Below are positions 9,260 through 17,326 of a stretch of 64,000 bases of DNA, in pieces. The notes beneath the pieces were generated by a model, which was not told where the DNA came from, searched no databases, and saw only the letters and a list, made by a program, of their open reading frames with translations. The DNA is from Alphaproteobacteria bacterium. GTDB lineage: Bacteria; Pseudomonadota; Alphaproteobacteria; UBA6615. Numbering within the stretch: the first letter of the stretch is position 1; the number at the start of each line of letters is the position of its first letter. A program made the position numbers and the translations under genes. The stretch spans positions 1 to 64,000 of the forward strand of contig JBDXCV010000013.1 of NCBI GenBank assembly GCA_039980135.1, written 5' to 3'.

Positions 9260-11452
9260 CTAGATTGCGTCGACGATCTCGGTCTCGCGCCGCCGCCGTG
9301 ACGTGAACACGACAACACCCGCGACCAGCACCGCGCCGACGACATTCAACGGCAGATTCAACGGGATGAAGCAAAGCGCGCCGCCGGCGATCAGCACCGG
9401 ATAGAGCCAGAGCGGCAAAGGCCCTTCGGAATAGCGCTGGATCATCGCGGTCAGTGAATAGATCCCGAACAGGGCGAAGCCGCCGATCTGGATGCTTTCC
9501 CAGAAACCTGCGCCGATCAGTGGCGTGAAGGCGAACAACAGCACGATGATGTAGAGCCCCTTGGCGATTTTCCAGGCCTCGACACCCGTTGCCATGGGGG
9601 GCGACTTCGCGATTCCGGCGGCGGTGAAGGCAGCGAGGCAGACGGGCGGCGTCACGTTTGAATCCTGGCTCAGCCAGAACACGATCAGATGCGCGGTCAA
9701 CAGAAACACCGTCAGCGTTTCGGCGTCGATCAGGGCAGGACGGATGACCAATGCGAGTTCGAAGGGCATGCCGCTGACGAGCTCCTTTGCGGCCTCGAGA
9801 CTCATCCCTTGGGTAACATTCGCTACATGTGGTGAATCGATCAGCGCGAACATGGCCGCCTGGGCCGGGTCGGAGATGCCGTTGACCAGCATGTCCACGA
9901 GGATTCCGTCGGCCAGAAGGCCGGCGAGCGCCGGCGCCGACAGGATTGACAGCACGATGTAGGCAGCGGTCACCGGCAGCCCCATGCCCAGAACCAGGGA
10001 CACGATTGCGATCAGGATGACCGCGATCAGGACCGATCCCTGGGACCATTGGGCGATCATCAGCGCGAAGCCGTTGCCGAGACCCGAAGTGGTTACGGCG
10101 TTGTTGATCAGCCCGACCGTGACCAGCAGCACGGCGGTCATGATCGAGGTCTTGATACCGAGGACGAGCGCCCGGGAGATTCTGCGCGGGCCCATGCGGT
10201 TGGGCGTGATCCAGCTGACGACGATGAGCGTGCCGATCGCGAAACAGGCCGCGAAGCTGGGCGTTCGCCCGCTCACCAGCATGTAGGTCATAATGCCGAG
10301 CGGGAGCACGAAATTGAGCGCGCCACCCCAGAGTTTCGGCCAATCGACGGCGGCGATCTGCTCGGTGCCGATCCGGTGCTTCATGGATTCGACGCGGACC
10401 ATGAAGCCGACGGACATGAAATACAGGATGGCGGGAATGATCGAAACAATCACGATGGTGCTGTAGGCGATGCCCGTGAACGACACCATGACGAAGGCGC
10501 CCGCGCCCATGATCGGCGGCATCATCTGGCCGCCCGTCGAAGCGGAAGCCTCGACCCCGGCGGCGAACTTGGCGCGAAAACCGTTCGCCTTCATCAGCGG
10601 GATCGTGATGATCCCCGTAGACGCGGTGTTGGCGACGGCCGATCCGGAGATGGTGCCGGTGAGTGCCGACGAAATGATCGCAACGAAGGCCGCGCCGCCG
10701 CGAAAACGTCCGGCGATGATCTTGGACAGCTCGATGACGAAGTCCGATGCGCCCGAAACGACCAGAAAGGCGCCGAAAATCATGAAAAGGGTAATGTTGG
10801 CCGACGAGATGGTCGCGATGATCCCGAGCATTCCCTCATCATTGTACAGCGAGCGGAACAGTACGTCGCTCAAGGGCAGGCTGGCGGCGCGGAATACGCC
10901 GGGCAGGACCTCTCCGAGGAACAGGATGTAACTCAGCGAGACGATCACCAGCACGGGGATGATCCAGCCGGTCATCCGGCGGGTCAATTCGATGGCCGCG
11001 ACGATCATGATGATCCCTGCCGCCCAATCGATCGGTGTGAACTGCCATGGCAGGCCGGTTTCTGCCAGAGTGCGCGTATAGAGGCCCGTTTCGGCCCCCG
11101 CGATCCACGCCGCGGAGGCGGCGACCAGAATACCGAGGACGAGGTCCAGACCGATCGACCATGGTTTCTCGGCATGGCGTTTGAATGTTGCCGAGGTGAC
11201 GAAACCGAGAAACCCGAACCCACCATAATGGATGGCGTTCTGCCAAAGGCCGGGCTCGTTCCAGAACAGATTTGTGCCGACATGCCAGAGACCGAATGCA
11301 CAAATGGCGAGCAGGGTGATCCAGTAGCGGCCGAGATGTGCCAGGGAATAGTCGAGATCGACGACACCATCGCGAAATCCCCGGACCGGTTCTTCCGGCT
11401 CGATCTCGATGGCAGCGGCATCAACCATGCCTGGCAAGGGTGTCTGGCTCAT
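9260..11452 (-). CDS. TRAP transporter fused permease (DctQM fusion, TAXI-associated)
   Basis: A 730-residue, very hydrophobic inner-membrane protein with about 16-18 membrane segments, joining the small (Q) and large (M) TRAP permease subunits in one chain. Segments such as GGQMMPPIMGAGAFVM and GMGLPVTAAYIVLSILSAPA are hallmarks of the TIGR02123 fused permeases. It should drive ion-gradient-powered uptake of an organic acid delivered by the TAXI binding protein encoded upstream. The substrate cannot be predicted. A terminator-like hairpin lies between the two genes, so the permease probably receives only read-through transcription. Confidence 0.93.
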   Translation of the reverse strand: MSQTPLPGMVDAAAIEIEPEEPVRGFRDGVVDLDYSLAHLGRYWITLLAICAFGLWHVGTNLFWNEPGLWQNAIHYGGFGFLGFVTSATFKRHAEKPWSIGLDLVLGILVAASAAWIAGAETGLYTRTLAETGLPWQFTPIDWAAGIIMIVAAIELTRRMTGWIIPVLVIVSLSYILFLGEVLPGVFRAASLPLSDVLFRSLYNDEGMLGIIATISSANITLFMIFGAFLVVSGASDFVIELSKIIAGRFRGGAAFVAIISSALTGTISGSAVANTASTGIITIPLMKANGFRAKFAAGVEASASTGGQMMPPIMGAGAFVMVSFTGIAYSTIVIVSIIPAILYFMSVGFMVRVESMKHRIGTEQIAAVDWPKLWGGALNFVLPLGIMTYMLVSGRTPSFAACFAIGTLIVVSWITPNRMGPRRISRALVLGIKTSIMTAVLLVTVGLINNAVTTSGLGNGFALMIAQWSQGSVLIAVILIAIVSLVLGMGLPVTAAYIVLSILSAPALAGLLADGILVDMLVNGISDPAQAAMFALIDSPHVANVTQGMSLEAAKELVSGMPFELALVIRPALIDAETLTVFLLTAHLIVFWLSQDSNVTPPVCLAAFTAAGIAKSPPMATGVEAWKIAKGLYIIVLLFAFTPLIGAGFWESIQIGGFALFGIYSLTAMIQRYSEGPLPLWLYPVLIAGGALCFIPLNLPLNVVGAVLVAGVVVFTSRRRRETEIVDAI

Positions 11453-11487
11453 GGCAATTTTCCCGGCAGATAGTTCGCGGTGATACG

Positions 11488-11518
11488 AAAAAAGGGTGGC
11501 CGCGACCTGCGACCACCC
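11488..11518 (-). terminator. Intrinsic terminator between TRAP binding-protein and permease genes
   Basis: Read on the minus strand, GGGTGG (11518-11513) pairs with CCACCC (11499-11494). An inner three-pair stem is separated from it by one mismatch, the loop is about five bases, and six T residues follow (11493-11488). It lies 28 bases after the binding-protein stop and 36 bases before the permease start, where partial termination would make more binding protein than permease. Confidence 0.7.
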
Positions 11519-11545
11519 TCCATTTCGGTCCTGAGCGGGCGTCCG

Positions 11546-12559
11546 CTACTTCGCCATCAGGTGGGCCGGGATATCGACCCCGACCTCTTTGTAGTAACGC
11601 GCCGCACCCGGGTGGAGCGGCACGGGAAGACCGGCCGTCGCTGCCTTGACGTCCATGGCCTTGGTGGCCGGGTGGATCGCCTGCAGGAACGGCAGGTTTT
11701 CATAGATGGCCTTGGTCAGCAGGTAGACATGCTCTTCGGGCACATCGGCGTTGACCGCCAGGAAGTTCGGCTGCGCGATCGTCTGCACGTCCTTGTCCTG
11801 GCCCGGATAGGTGCCGGCCTTGATGGTGTAGGGGACCCAGAGATTGCGTCCGCTATCCATCTTCTTGGCCTCGTCCGGCGTCACGCTGAGCAGCGTGAAC
11901 TTGCCCTGGTTGGAGGCAAGCAGCTTGGTGATCGCGCCGGTCGGCGGACCCGCCGGGGCGCCGATGCCTGCGACCTGGCCGTTGGCCAGCGCGTCAGCCG
12001 ACGGACCATAGCCGCCATGCATCAGCTTGAAGTCTTTCTCCATGTCGAGGCCGAGACCCGCAAGCAGCACACGGTTCGAGCCGATGGTGCCGGAGTTCTG
12101 GCGGCCAAAACCCATGGTCATGCCCTTGAGGGGGATGATGTCGGCTACCGTACCGGATTTCACATACTTGTTGTCGAGGACGAACTGCTCGACATTCTGC
12201 CAGAGCATCGAGACCGAACGCATGTTCTCCTGCGGTGCGGTCACGGGACCGGTGCCGGTTGCCGCGTAGGAGCCGAACAGGCCCTGGACGATGGCGAACT
12301 GGGCGGTGTTGGCGCCGAGCGCCTGCACGTTCGCACCCGAACCGGCGGAGTTGACCGCGGTGAGGCTGAATTTCTGCTTCGGCAGGAGCTTGACCTTCGA
12401 CAGGGTCGCGATGGCCGTGCCGACCGGATGATAGGTGCCGCCCGTGGAGGCGGTGTTGAGGATGTAATCCTTGTTCTGAGCGAGTGCCGGTGTGGCAGCC
12501 AGAACACCGACGGCGGTCACGCCGACGGCCAGAGACTTGAGCATGCGAATAGGTTTCAT
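11546..12559 (-). CDS. TAXI-family TRAP transporter solute-binding protein
   Basis: A 337-residue periplasmic binding protein. The N-terminus (MKPIRMLKSLAV... ending ATPALAQN) is a clear Sec signal peptide cleaved near residue 28. The mature start (DYILNTASTGGTYHPVGTAI) has the TAXI-type glycine-threonine-rich ligand loop, and VQGLFGSYAATGTG and PAGPPTGAI are further family-like segments. It captures a small organic ligand for the fused permease encoded downstream. The ligand is unknown. The order binding protein then permease, with a terminator between, is typical for differential expression. Confidence 0.92.
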   Translation of the reverse strand: MKPIRMLKSLAVGVTAVGVLAATPALAQNKDYILNTASTGGTYHPVGTAIATLSKVKLLPKQKFSLTAVNSAGSGANVQALGANTAQFAIVQGLFGSYAATGTGPVTAPQENMRSVSMLWQNVEQFVLDNKYVKSGTVADIIPLKGMTMGFGRQNSGTIGSNRVLLAGLGLDMEKDFKLMHGGYGPSADALANGQVAGIGAPAGPPTGAITKLLASNQGKFTLLSVTPDEAKKMDSGRNLWVPYTIKAGTYPGQDKDVQTIAQPNFLAVNADVPEEHVYLLTKAIYENLPFLQAIHPATKAMDVKAATAGLPVPLHPGAARYYKEVGVDIPAHLMAK

Positions 12560-12644
12560 TGAACCCTCCCGTTTAAACCAGTTGAACTATTTGATATTGT
12601 TGATACTTGGCCTATCCATAACGAATTCCGCCGCGGAAGTCCGT

Positions 12645-12671
12645 CATGCTTTATGTCTATATTTTAGCATG
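12645..12671. promoter_or_regulatory. Inverted repeat upstream of the TRAP binding-protein gene (possible operator)
   Basis: CATGCT (12645-12650) and AGCATG (12666-12671) form a perfect six-base inverted repeat around a 15-base AT-rich spacer, about 85 bases upstream of the binding-protein start. The 230-base gap from 12560 to 12789 holds nothing else I recognise. An operator is only one possibility. Confidence 0.3.
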
Positions 12672-12789
12672 CCTGAATGCCCAAACCCGAGCCTTTCGCG
12701 CTGGATGAGCCGCAAACCGGTAGAGTCTGGGCCGATTGGGACCGTTTTCACTTGACGGGTCGGTGGGTAAAGGCAGAGAAAACCGGGGT

Positions 12790-12866
12790 CGGGGCGTAGC
12801 TCAGCCTGGTAGAGCACCTGCTTTGGGAGCAGGGGGTCGCGTGTTCGAATCTCGTCGCCCCGACCA
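12790..12866 (+). tRNA. tRNA-Pro (anticodon TGG)
   Basis: A 77-base cloverleaf with acceptor stem CGGGGCG/CGCCCCG, D-arm with GTAGCTCAGCCTGGTAGAGC, anticodon stem CCTGC/GCAGG around loop TTTGGGA (anticodon TGG), and a T-loop TTCGAAT. The 3' CCA is encoded. The T-stem (GCGTG/CTCGT) has one T-T mismatch, at 12842 and 12852, and a terminal G-T pair. It lies 24 bases before the NDUFS4-like gene. Confidence 0.95.
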
Positions 12867-12890
12867 ACATTCGAGGGAAATATTTGCATC

Positions 12891-13196
12891 ATGAAGGCAC
12901 GAATCTTTCAGCCCACGAAGACCGCCATGCAGTCCGGCCGCGCGAAGACCCAGAACTGGGTGCTCGAGTTCGAGCCGACGCGCCGCCAGCAGCTCGATCC
13001 GCTAATGGGCTGGCCCGGTGCGGGCGACACCATGCAGCAGGTCCGCATGAACTTCGAAAGCCGCGCCGACGCGGAAGCTCATGCCACGCGCCACGGGCTC
13101 GATTATGTGGTGCAGGAACCCAAGGAAAGACAAATCAAGCCAAAGGCTTACGCGGACAACTTCGCGGTCGGACGCAGGATTCCCTGGAGCCACTAA
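12891..13196 (+). CDS. NADH-ubiquinone oxidoreductase accessory subunit, NDUFS4-like
   Basis: A 101-residue protein of the ETC complex I conserved-region family (homologue of the mitochondrial 18 kDa/NDUFS4 subunit). Diagnostic segments are KTAMQSGRAKTQNWVLEFEP, MGWPGAGDTMQQVRMNF and the C-terminal YADNFAVGRRIPWSH. It is expected at the peripheral arm of complex I, near the FMN/Fe-S module, where it stabilises assembly. Among bacteria this subunit is characteristic of alphaproteobacteria. It is free-standing between two tRNA genes, away from any nuo operon in the window. Confidence 0.93.
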   Translation: MKARIFQPTKTAMQSGRAKTQNWVLEFEPTRRQQLDPLMGWPGAGDTMQQVRMNFESRADAEAHATRHGLDYVVQEPKERQIKPKAYADNFAVGRRIPWSH

Positions 13197-13293
13197 CCCC
13201 GCCCGTTGGAACGGTCATGTGCGATTCGTGAAATTGAGGTTTCGCGATTACGGTGAATCCGGCGATGGTTAGACCATTCTGAAGCACAGCGCG

Positions 13294-13370
13294 GCGCCCG
13301 TAGCTCAGCTGGATAGAGCATCGGCCTTCTAAGCCGAATGTCGCAGGTTCGAATCCTGCCGGGCGCGCCA
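13294..13370 (+). tRNA. tRNA-Arg (anticodon TCT)
   Basis: A 77-base cloverleaf with acceptor stem GCGCCCG/CGGGCGC, D-arm TAGCTCAGCTGGATAGAGCA, anticodon stem CGGCC/GGCCG-like around loop CTTCTAA (anticodon TCT), T-arm GCAGGTTCGAATCCTGC and an encoded CCA. No duplicated 3' end or integrase is visible downstream, so it does not look like an occupied attachment site. Confidence 0.96.
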
Positions 13371-13520
13371 TTGCTTCGTTCCACGCGGCAGTCGGGCAGT
13401 TAGTCGGCTATGGAGGCAATCGTGATCTCCACGCTGGCCCGCGTCCCGGGGCATGGTTTATACCGGCCGGTGACGATAAACGCCGGGCACCGTTTTCACC
13501 CAAGACTCCAGTTTCATCAG

Positions 13521-14786
13521 ATGCGCCAACCCAAAATTCTCACGACGATCCAGACCTACAACTGGTCGCTGTTTGTCGCGGATCTGTTGGCCGGTGCCAC
13601 CGTCGCTATGGTGGCCTTGCCGCTCAGTCTGGCCATCGCCATTGCGTCGGGTGCCGACCCGGCAAAGGGGCTGGTGACGGCAATTGTTGCAGGTTTCCTG
13701 ATCTCGCTGCTCGGCGGAAGCCGGGTGCAGATCGGGGGGCCGACAGGCGCATTCATCGTCGTCGTTTTCGGTGTAATTGCGGAGCATGGATATGACGGTC
13801 TGGTCCTGGCCACGTTCATGGCCGGGTTCATCCTGCTGGTCGCGGGATATTTCCGGGCGGGCAATCTGATTGCATATGTCCCGGAAGCCGTGGTGAATGG
13901 CTTCACCATCGGCATCGGCGTGATCATCGCGACGAGCCAGTTGAAGGACTTTCTCGGGCTCGGGGTCGAGAATGTCCCCGCCGCGTTTCTGGAGAAACTG
14001 CCGGCGCTATGGGATGCGCGGGAAACCTTCAGTTTGCCGGCATTCGGCATCGCGATCGTGACATTGGTCCTGATCGTCGTCCTGCGCCGGGTGGCGCCAC
14101 GATTTCCCGGCCTGATCGTGGCCGTCGGGATTGGTTCCGCGCTGGTTTTACTGATGCCGTCCGCTGTGGACACCCTCGGCTCGCGCTTTGGCGACCTGCC
14201 CAGCCAGTTGCCGTGGCCGGAGCTGCCGGACATTTCGCCGTCGCGACTGGTGGAGCTTCTGCCTTCGGCGTTCGTCATTGCGTTTCTGGCCGGGGTTGAA
14301 TCTCTCCTGTCGGCCATGGTCGCGGACAAGATGATCGAGGGTCAGCATCGGCCCAATGCGGAACTGACGGCCCAGGGTGCTGCGAACATAGCCTCGGCGC
14401 TCTTCATGGGGCTGCCGGCCACCGGGGCCATCGCGCGCACGGCGACAAACATCAAGGCGGGCGGCAAGACACCCGTGGCGGGCATTATCCATGCCGCCGT
14501 CATTCTGCTGGTGATGCTGCTGGCCGCACCTCTGGCCGGATACCTGGCCATGCCGGCGCTGGCGGCGCTGCTCATCCTCACGGCCTGGCATATGACGGAG
14601 CCACACAAATGGCGCACCTATGCGCGCGGGCGAACGAGCGATTTGCTGCTGCTGTTGCTCACACTTGTACTGACGGTGCTGGTCGATCTGACCGTTGCCA
14701 TCGGTGTCGGGGTGTCCGTCGGGCTGGCGCTACGTTTAAGCCGCCGGCGATGGATCAAGAGCGATTGGACACCGCCGGAGCGGTGA
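13521..14786 (+). CDS. SulP family inorganic anion transporter without STAS domain
   Basis: A 421-residue membrane protein from the ATG at 13521. The frame is open further upstream, but the typical N-terminus (TYNWSLFVADLLAGATVAMVALPLS) follows this Met. The transmembrane core shows the SulP segments GADPAKGLVTAIVAGF, LLGGSRVQIGGPTGAF and GLPATGAIARTATNIKAGG. The protein stops after the last membrane helix (...RRRWIKSDWTPPER), so the usual cytoplasmic STAS regulatory domain is missing. Substrates of the family include sulfate and bicarbonate; which one applies is not visible. The 150-base gap between tRNA-Arg and this gene holds nothing I recognise. Confidence 0.9.
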   Translation: MRQPKILTTIQTYNWSLFVADLLAGATVAMVALPLSLAIAIASGADPAKGLVTAIVAGFLISLLGGSRVQIGGPTGAFIVVVFGVIAEHGYDGLVLATFMAGFILLVAGYFRAGNLIAYVPEAVVNGFTIGIGVIIATSQLKDFLGLGVENVPAAFLEKLPALWDARETFSLPAFGIAIVTLVLIVVLRRVAPRFPGLIVAVGIGSALVLLMPSAVDTLGSRFGDLPSQLPWPELPDISPSRLVELLPSAFVIAFLAGVESLLSAMVADKMIEGQHRPNAELTAQGAANIASALFMGLPATGAIARTATNIKAGGKTPVAGIIHAAVILLVMLLAAPLAGYLAMPALAALLILTAWHMTEPHKWRTYARGRTSDLLLLLLTLVLTVLVDLTVAIGVGVSVGLALRLSRRRWIKSDWTPPER

Positions 14787-14871
14787 TGCGTGGACGGTCG
14801 GAGCAGCCGGATTTATGTAGGCTGTTCGCATGTTTGCTCCGTTCAACCGAATGGAAGAGAGGAATCCCCGG

Positions 14872-15768
14872 ATGTATTCAGGCCCTATCATCGACAGCCA
14901 CCATCATCTCTGGCACTGGCAGAAATACCCGTGGCTGGCCGCGCCGATGACCCCCAAGATGTACAAAGTCGACTACAGCGACCTGCGGCAGGACTATATG
15001 GTCGAGGACATGCTGGAAGATTTCGGCGAAAACAATGTCGTCAAATCGGTGCATGTGCAGGCCAATTACGATCCGGCCAAACCCGTCGAGGAGACGGCCT
15101 GGCTGCAGTCGGAGGCCAACCGAACGGGCTTTCCCCACGCCATCGTCGGCCACGCCATCATGACCGACCCGAATATCGAGGAAGTGCTGGCGGGGCATGC
15201 CGAATACGCCAACACCCGCGGCGTGCGTCATCAGCTCCATTTCTGGGAAGGCGATCCGCTGCGCTGCCGCACCGATCGGCCCGACCTGTGCCTGACCGAT
15301 GCATTCCAGAGTTCGATAGCGCTGCTCAAGAACCACGGCATGACCTTCGAACTTCAGGGCTTCTCTCACCAATTCGTGCATTTCGCCGAACTGGTGCGAA
15401 ATCACCCGGAGACAAACTTCTGTCTGGTGCATGGCGGGATGCTGACGTCCGACGACGACGCGACCGTCAATGCGTGGAAGGAAGGGCTGGAGTATCTCGT
15501 GCCCATGTCAAATGTCTGGATCAAATGTTCGGGCCTGAACTTCTTCACCGCCAAATGCGATGTCGACCATATGCGGATCATGCTGGATCACGTGCTTGAT
15601 CGTTTCGGGGCGGATCGCTGCTTCTACGGCAGCAACTTCCCGCTGGAGAAGTTGTGGGCGAAGTACGACGATCTGGTGGGCGCCTGTAAGCAGATCCTGG
15701 CGCCGCGAAGCGAGGCCGAGCAACGCGCCTTCTTCCACGACACGGCGGCGGGTTTCTTCCGGATATAG
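14872..15768 (+). CDS. Amidohydrolase family protein (COG3618-like)
   Basis: A 298-residue TIM-barrel metal-dependent hydrolase. The N-terminus IIDSHHHLWHW carries the metal-binding HxH. Later FCLVHGGM and FYGSNFPLEKLW match the metal/catalytic segments of the 2-pyrone-4,6-dicarboxylate lactonase and L-rhamnono-lactonase-like group. The ATG at 14872 is preferred over one at 14830 because AGAGGA lies about eight bases before it. It probably opens a lactone or similar cyclic ester. It stands alone between the SulP gene and the convergent CoA operon. Substrate unknown. Confidence 0.85.
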   Translation: MYSGPIIDSHHHLWHWQKYPWLAAPMTPKMYKVDYSDLRQDYMVEDMLEDFGENNVVKSVHVQANYDPAKPVEETAWLQSEANRTGFPHAIVGHAIMTDPNIEEVLAGHAEYANTRGVRHQLHFWEGDPLRCRTDRPDLCLTDAFQSSIALLKNHGMTFELQGFSHQFVHFAELVRNHPETNFCLVHGGMLTSDDDATVNAWKEGLEYLVPMSNVWIKCSGLNFFTAKCDVDHMRIMLDHVLDRFGADRCFYGSNFPLEKLWAKYDDLVGACKQILAPRSEAEQRAFFHDTAAGFFRI

Positions 15769-15785
15769 GCCATCTTCTTTTCACC

Positions 15786-15857
15786 GTCATGCGCGGACTT
15801 GATCCGCGTATCTCTGGCATCGTCGGGAAAGATACCCGGGTCAAGCCCGGGTATGAC
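15786..15857. repeat. Dispersed GTCATGC-type palindromic repeat (copy 1)
   Basis: A 72-base intergenic element bounded by GTCATGCGCGGACTTGATC and ...CCGGGTATGAC. It is made of two adjacent imperfect hairpins and lies between convergent genes. It is related to the copies at 53536 and 56767 and is more diverged than they are. Confidence 0.85.
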
Positions 15858-15870
15858 GGTTGCGGTTCGG

Positions 15871-16629
15871 CTAACCCATCCACGCGCCGCCGTTCACGTC
15901 GAGCACCGCGCCTGTCGTAAAGGCCGCGCCCGGTGTGCAGAAATACCAGATGGCGTGCGCCAGTTCCTCCGGTGTGCCGAGGCGGCCGGCCGGGGTCGCC
16001 TTGCCACGCGCTTCAAGAACCTCCGCCGGGTGGCGCTCGACCCGCGGGGTCCGCACCAGTCCCGGCGCGATCGCGTTCACGGTGATGCCATGGGGCGTGA
16101 GTTCCGTCGCCAGGCGGCGGGTCAGGCCGATGATCCCGGCTTCGGTCGTGGCGTACTCAATGGCACCGCCACGCGCCGTGCGACCCGCGAGCGAGGAGAT
16201 GTTGACGATCCGGCCATACTTGTTGGCCTTCATGGCCGGCGCCAGTTCCCGGGTGATCAGAAATTTTGCGATCACGTTCCAGTCGAAACTGTGATGCATC
16301 GCATCCAGGGTGATTTCCTCGAGCGGCGGGACGTTGATGAACCCGCCCGCCGTGTTCACGAGGATATCCGCGCGGCCCCACGTGTCGAGGATTGTCTTGG
16401 CGGCGGCCTTGACCTCGCCCTCGTCGGCGCATTCGGCCTTGACGAACATGGCCTCGCCGCCGGCATGGGTGATTCGCTTGACGACGGCATGGCCTTTCTC
16501 GCGGGTGCGGCCGATCACGGCGACTTTCGCCCCCTCGGCGCCGAACCGCACGGCGGCGGCTTCGCCCATGCCTGCGGTGCCGCCGGTGACGACGGCGACC
16601 TGGCCGGTGATGTCTGTCAGTTCGTTCAT
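15871..16629 (-). CDS. SDR family oxidoreductase with Lys-to-Glu change in YxxxK
   Basis: A 252-residue Rossmann-fold protein. The start at 16629 (MNELTDITGQVAVVTGGTAG) is preferred over a longer frame. The cofactor motif TGGTAGMGE and the NTAG segment are normal, and SSLAGRTA supplies the catalytic Ser. The YxxxK motif reads YATTE (codons TAC GCC ACG ACC GAA), so the catalytic Lys is replaced by Glu. It is the last gene of the CoA operon, 19 bases after the CoA-transferase B gene. If active it would reduce or oxidise a 3-hydroxy/3-keto acyl intermediate. The missing Lys makes classical SDR chemistry doubtful. Confidence 0.88.
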   Translation of the reverse strand: MNELTDITGQVAVVTGGTAGMGEAAAVRFGAEGAKVAVIGRTREKGHAVVKRITHAGGEAMFVKAECADEGEVKAAAKTILDTWGRADILVNTAGGFINVPPLEEITLDAMHHSFDWNVIAKFLITRELAPAMKANKYGRIVNISSLAGRTARGGAIEYATTEAGIIGLTRRLATELTPHGITVNAIAPGLVRTPRVERHPAEVLEARGKATPAGRLGTPEELAHAIWYFCTPGAAFTTGAVLDVNGGAWMG

Positions 16630-16648
16630 GTGACTGCCCCCGTCCGCG

Positions 16649-17326
16649 CTAGGCGGCGATCGCGATGGTACCAACGGAATTCATGATCAGCGGCGCGTCG
16701 GTCACGGCCTGGACCTCGGCGGCGGTGAGCCCCGGTGCGACCTCGTCGAGCACCAGGCCCGCGTCGGTCACGGAAATCACCGCCATATCCGTGAATATCC
16801 GCGTCACTACGCTGCCGGCTGTGAGGGGATAGGTTCGCTCGGCGACGATCTTCGCCGCGCCGTCGCGCGCCGTGTGGGTCATCATGGCGAACACCCGCTT
16901 GGAACCCGCCGCGATGTCCATGGCACCGCCGACGCTGCCCGAGGTCTGGTTGGGCAGGCGCCAGTTGCAGAGATCGCCGTTCGCGGCCACCTGAAACGCG
17001 CCGAGAACCGCGCAATCGAGCCGCCCGCCGCGGGCAATCGCAAAACTATCGGCATGGTGTGTGAAGGCGCCGCCGGGGACCATGGTCACCAACTCCTTGC
17101 CGGCGCTGATCAGGTCCTGGTCCGCTTCGCCCTCGGCAGGGGGCGGCCCCATGCCGATCAGGCCGTTCTCGGAATGGAACATCACGTCGCGATCGCCGGG
17201 AATGAAAGCGGGGATCATGGTCGGCATGCCGATGCCGAGATTGACCAGCCAGCCGTCTTCCATGTCCTGGGCCGCGCGGGCGGCGATTTGTAGTCGGGTC
17301 AGCAGGTTTGTCTGTTCGTCGCTCAT
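16649..17326 (-). CDS. 3-oxoacid CoA-transferase, subunit B
   Basis: A 225-residue CoA-transferase subunit B. The segment FHSENGLIGMGPPPAEGEAD contains the Glu that forms the acyl/CoA-thioester intermediate, followed by ADQDLISAGKELVTMVPGGA as in succinyl-CoA:3-ketoacid and 3-oxoadipate transferases. Its ATG overlaps the stop of subunit A by four bases, consistent with the usual A2B2 enzyme. It should activate a 3-keto acid by transferring CoA from a donor such as succinyl-CoA. The exact acid is not determined. Confidence 0.93.
   Translation of the reverse strand: MSDEQTNLLTRLQIAARAAQDMEDGWLVNLGIGMPTMIPAFIPGDRDVMFHSENGLIGMGPPPAEGEADQDLISAGKELVTMVPGGAFTHHADSFAIARGGRLDCAVLGAFQVAANGDLCNWRLPNQTSGSVGGAMDIAAGSKRVFAMMTHTARDGAAKIVAERTYPLTAGSVVTRIFTDMAVISVTDAGLVLDEVAPGLTAAEVQAVTDAPLIMNSVGTIAIAA

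Noticed and set aside
8053-9345. A 430-codon antisense frame over the HlyD gene
   Set aside because: Sense frame has the full HlyD architecture; the antisense product has no family features.
10049-11473. A 474-codon open frame antisense to the TRAP permease
   Set aside because: The product is hydrophilic and rich in Asp, Arg and His, as expected of the complement of a membrane-protein gene. The minus frame is a clear TRAP permease.
11480-12562. A 360-codon frame on the + strand opposite the TAXI gene
   Set aside because: The minus-strand gene has a signal peptide and TAXI signatures; the + frame is its complement.
13294-13520. tRNA-Arg as a site of an integrated element
   Set aside because: No integrase, no duplicated tRNA 3' end and no composition shift to the right of the tRNA.
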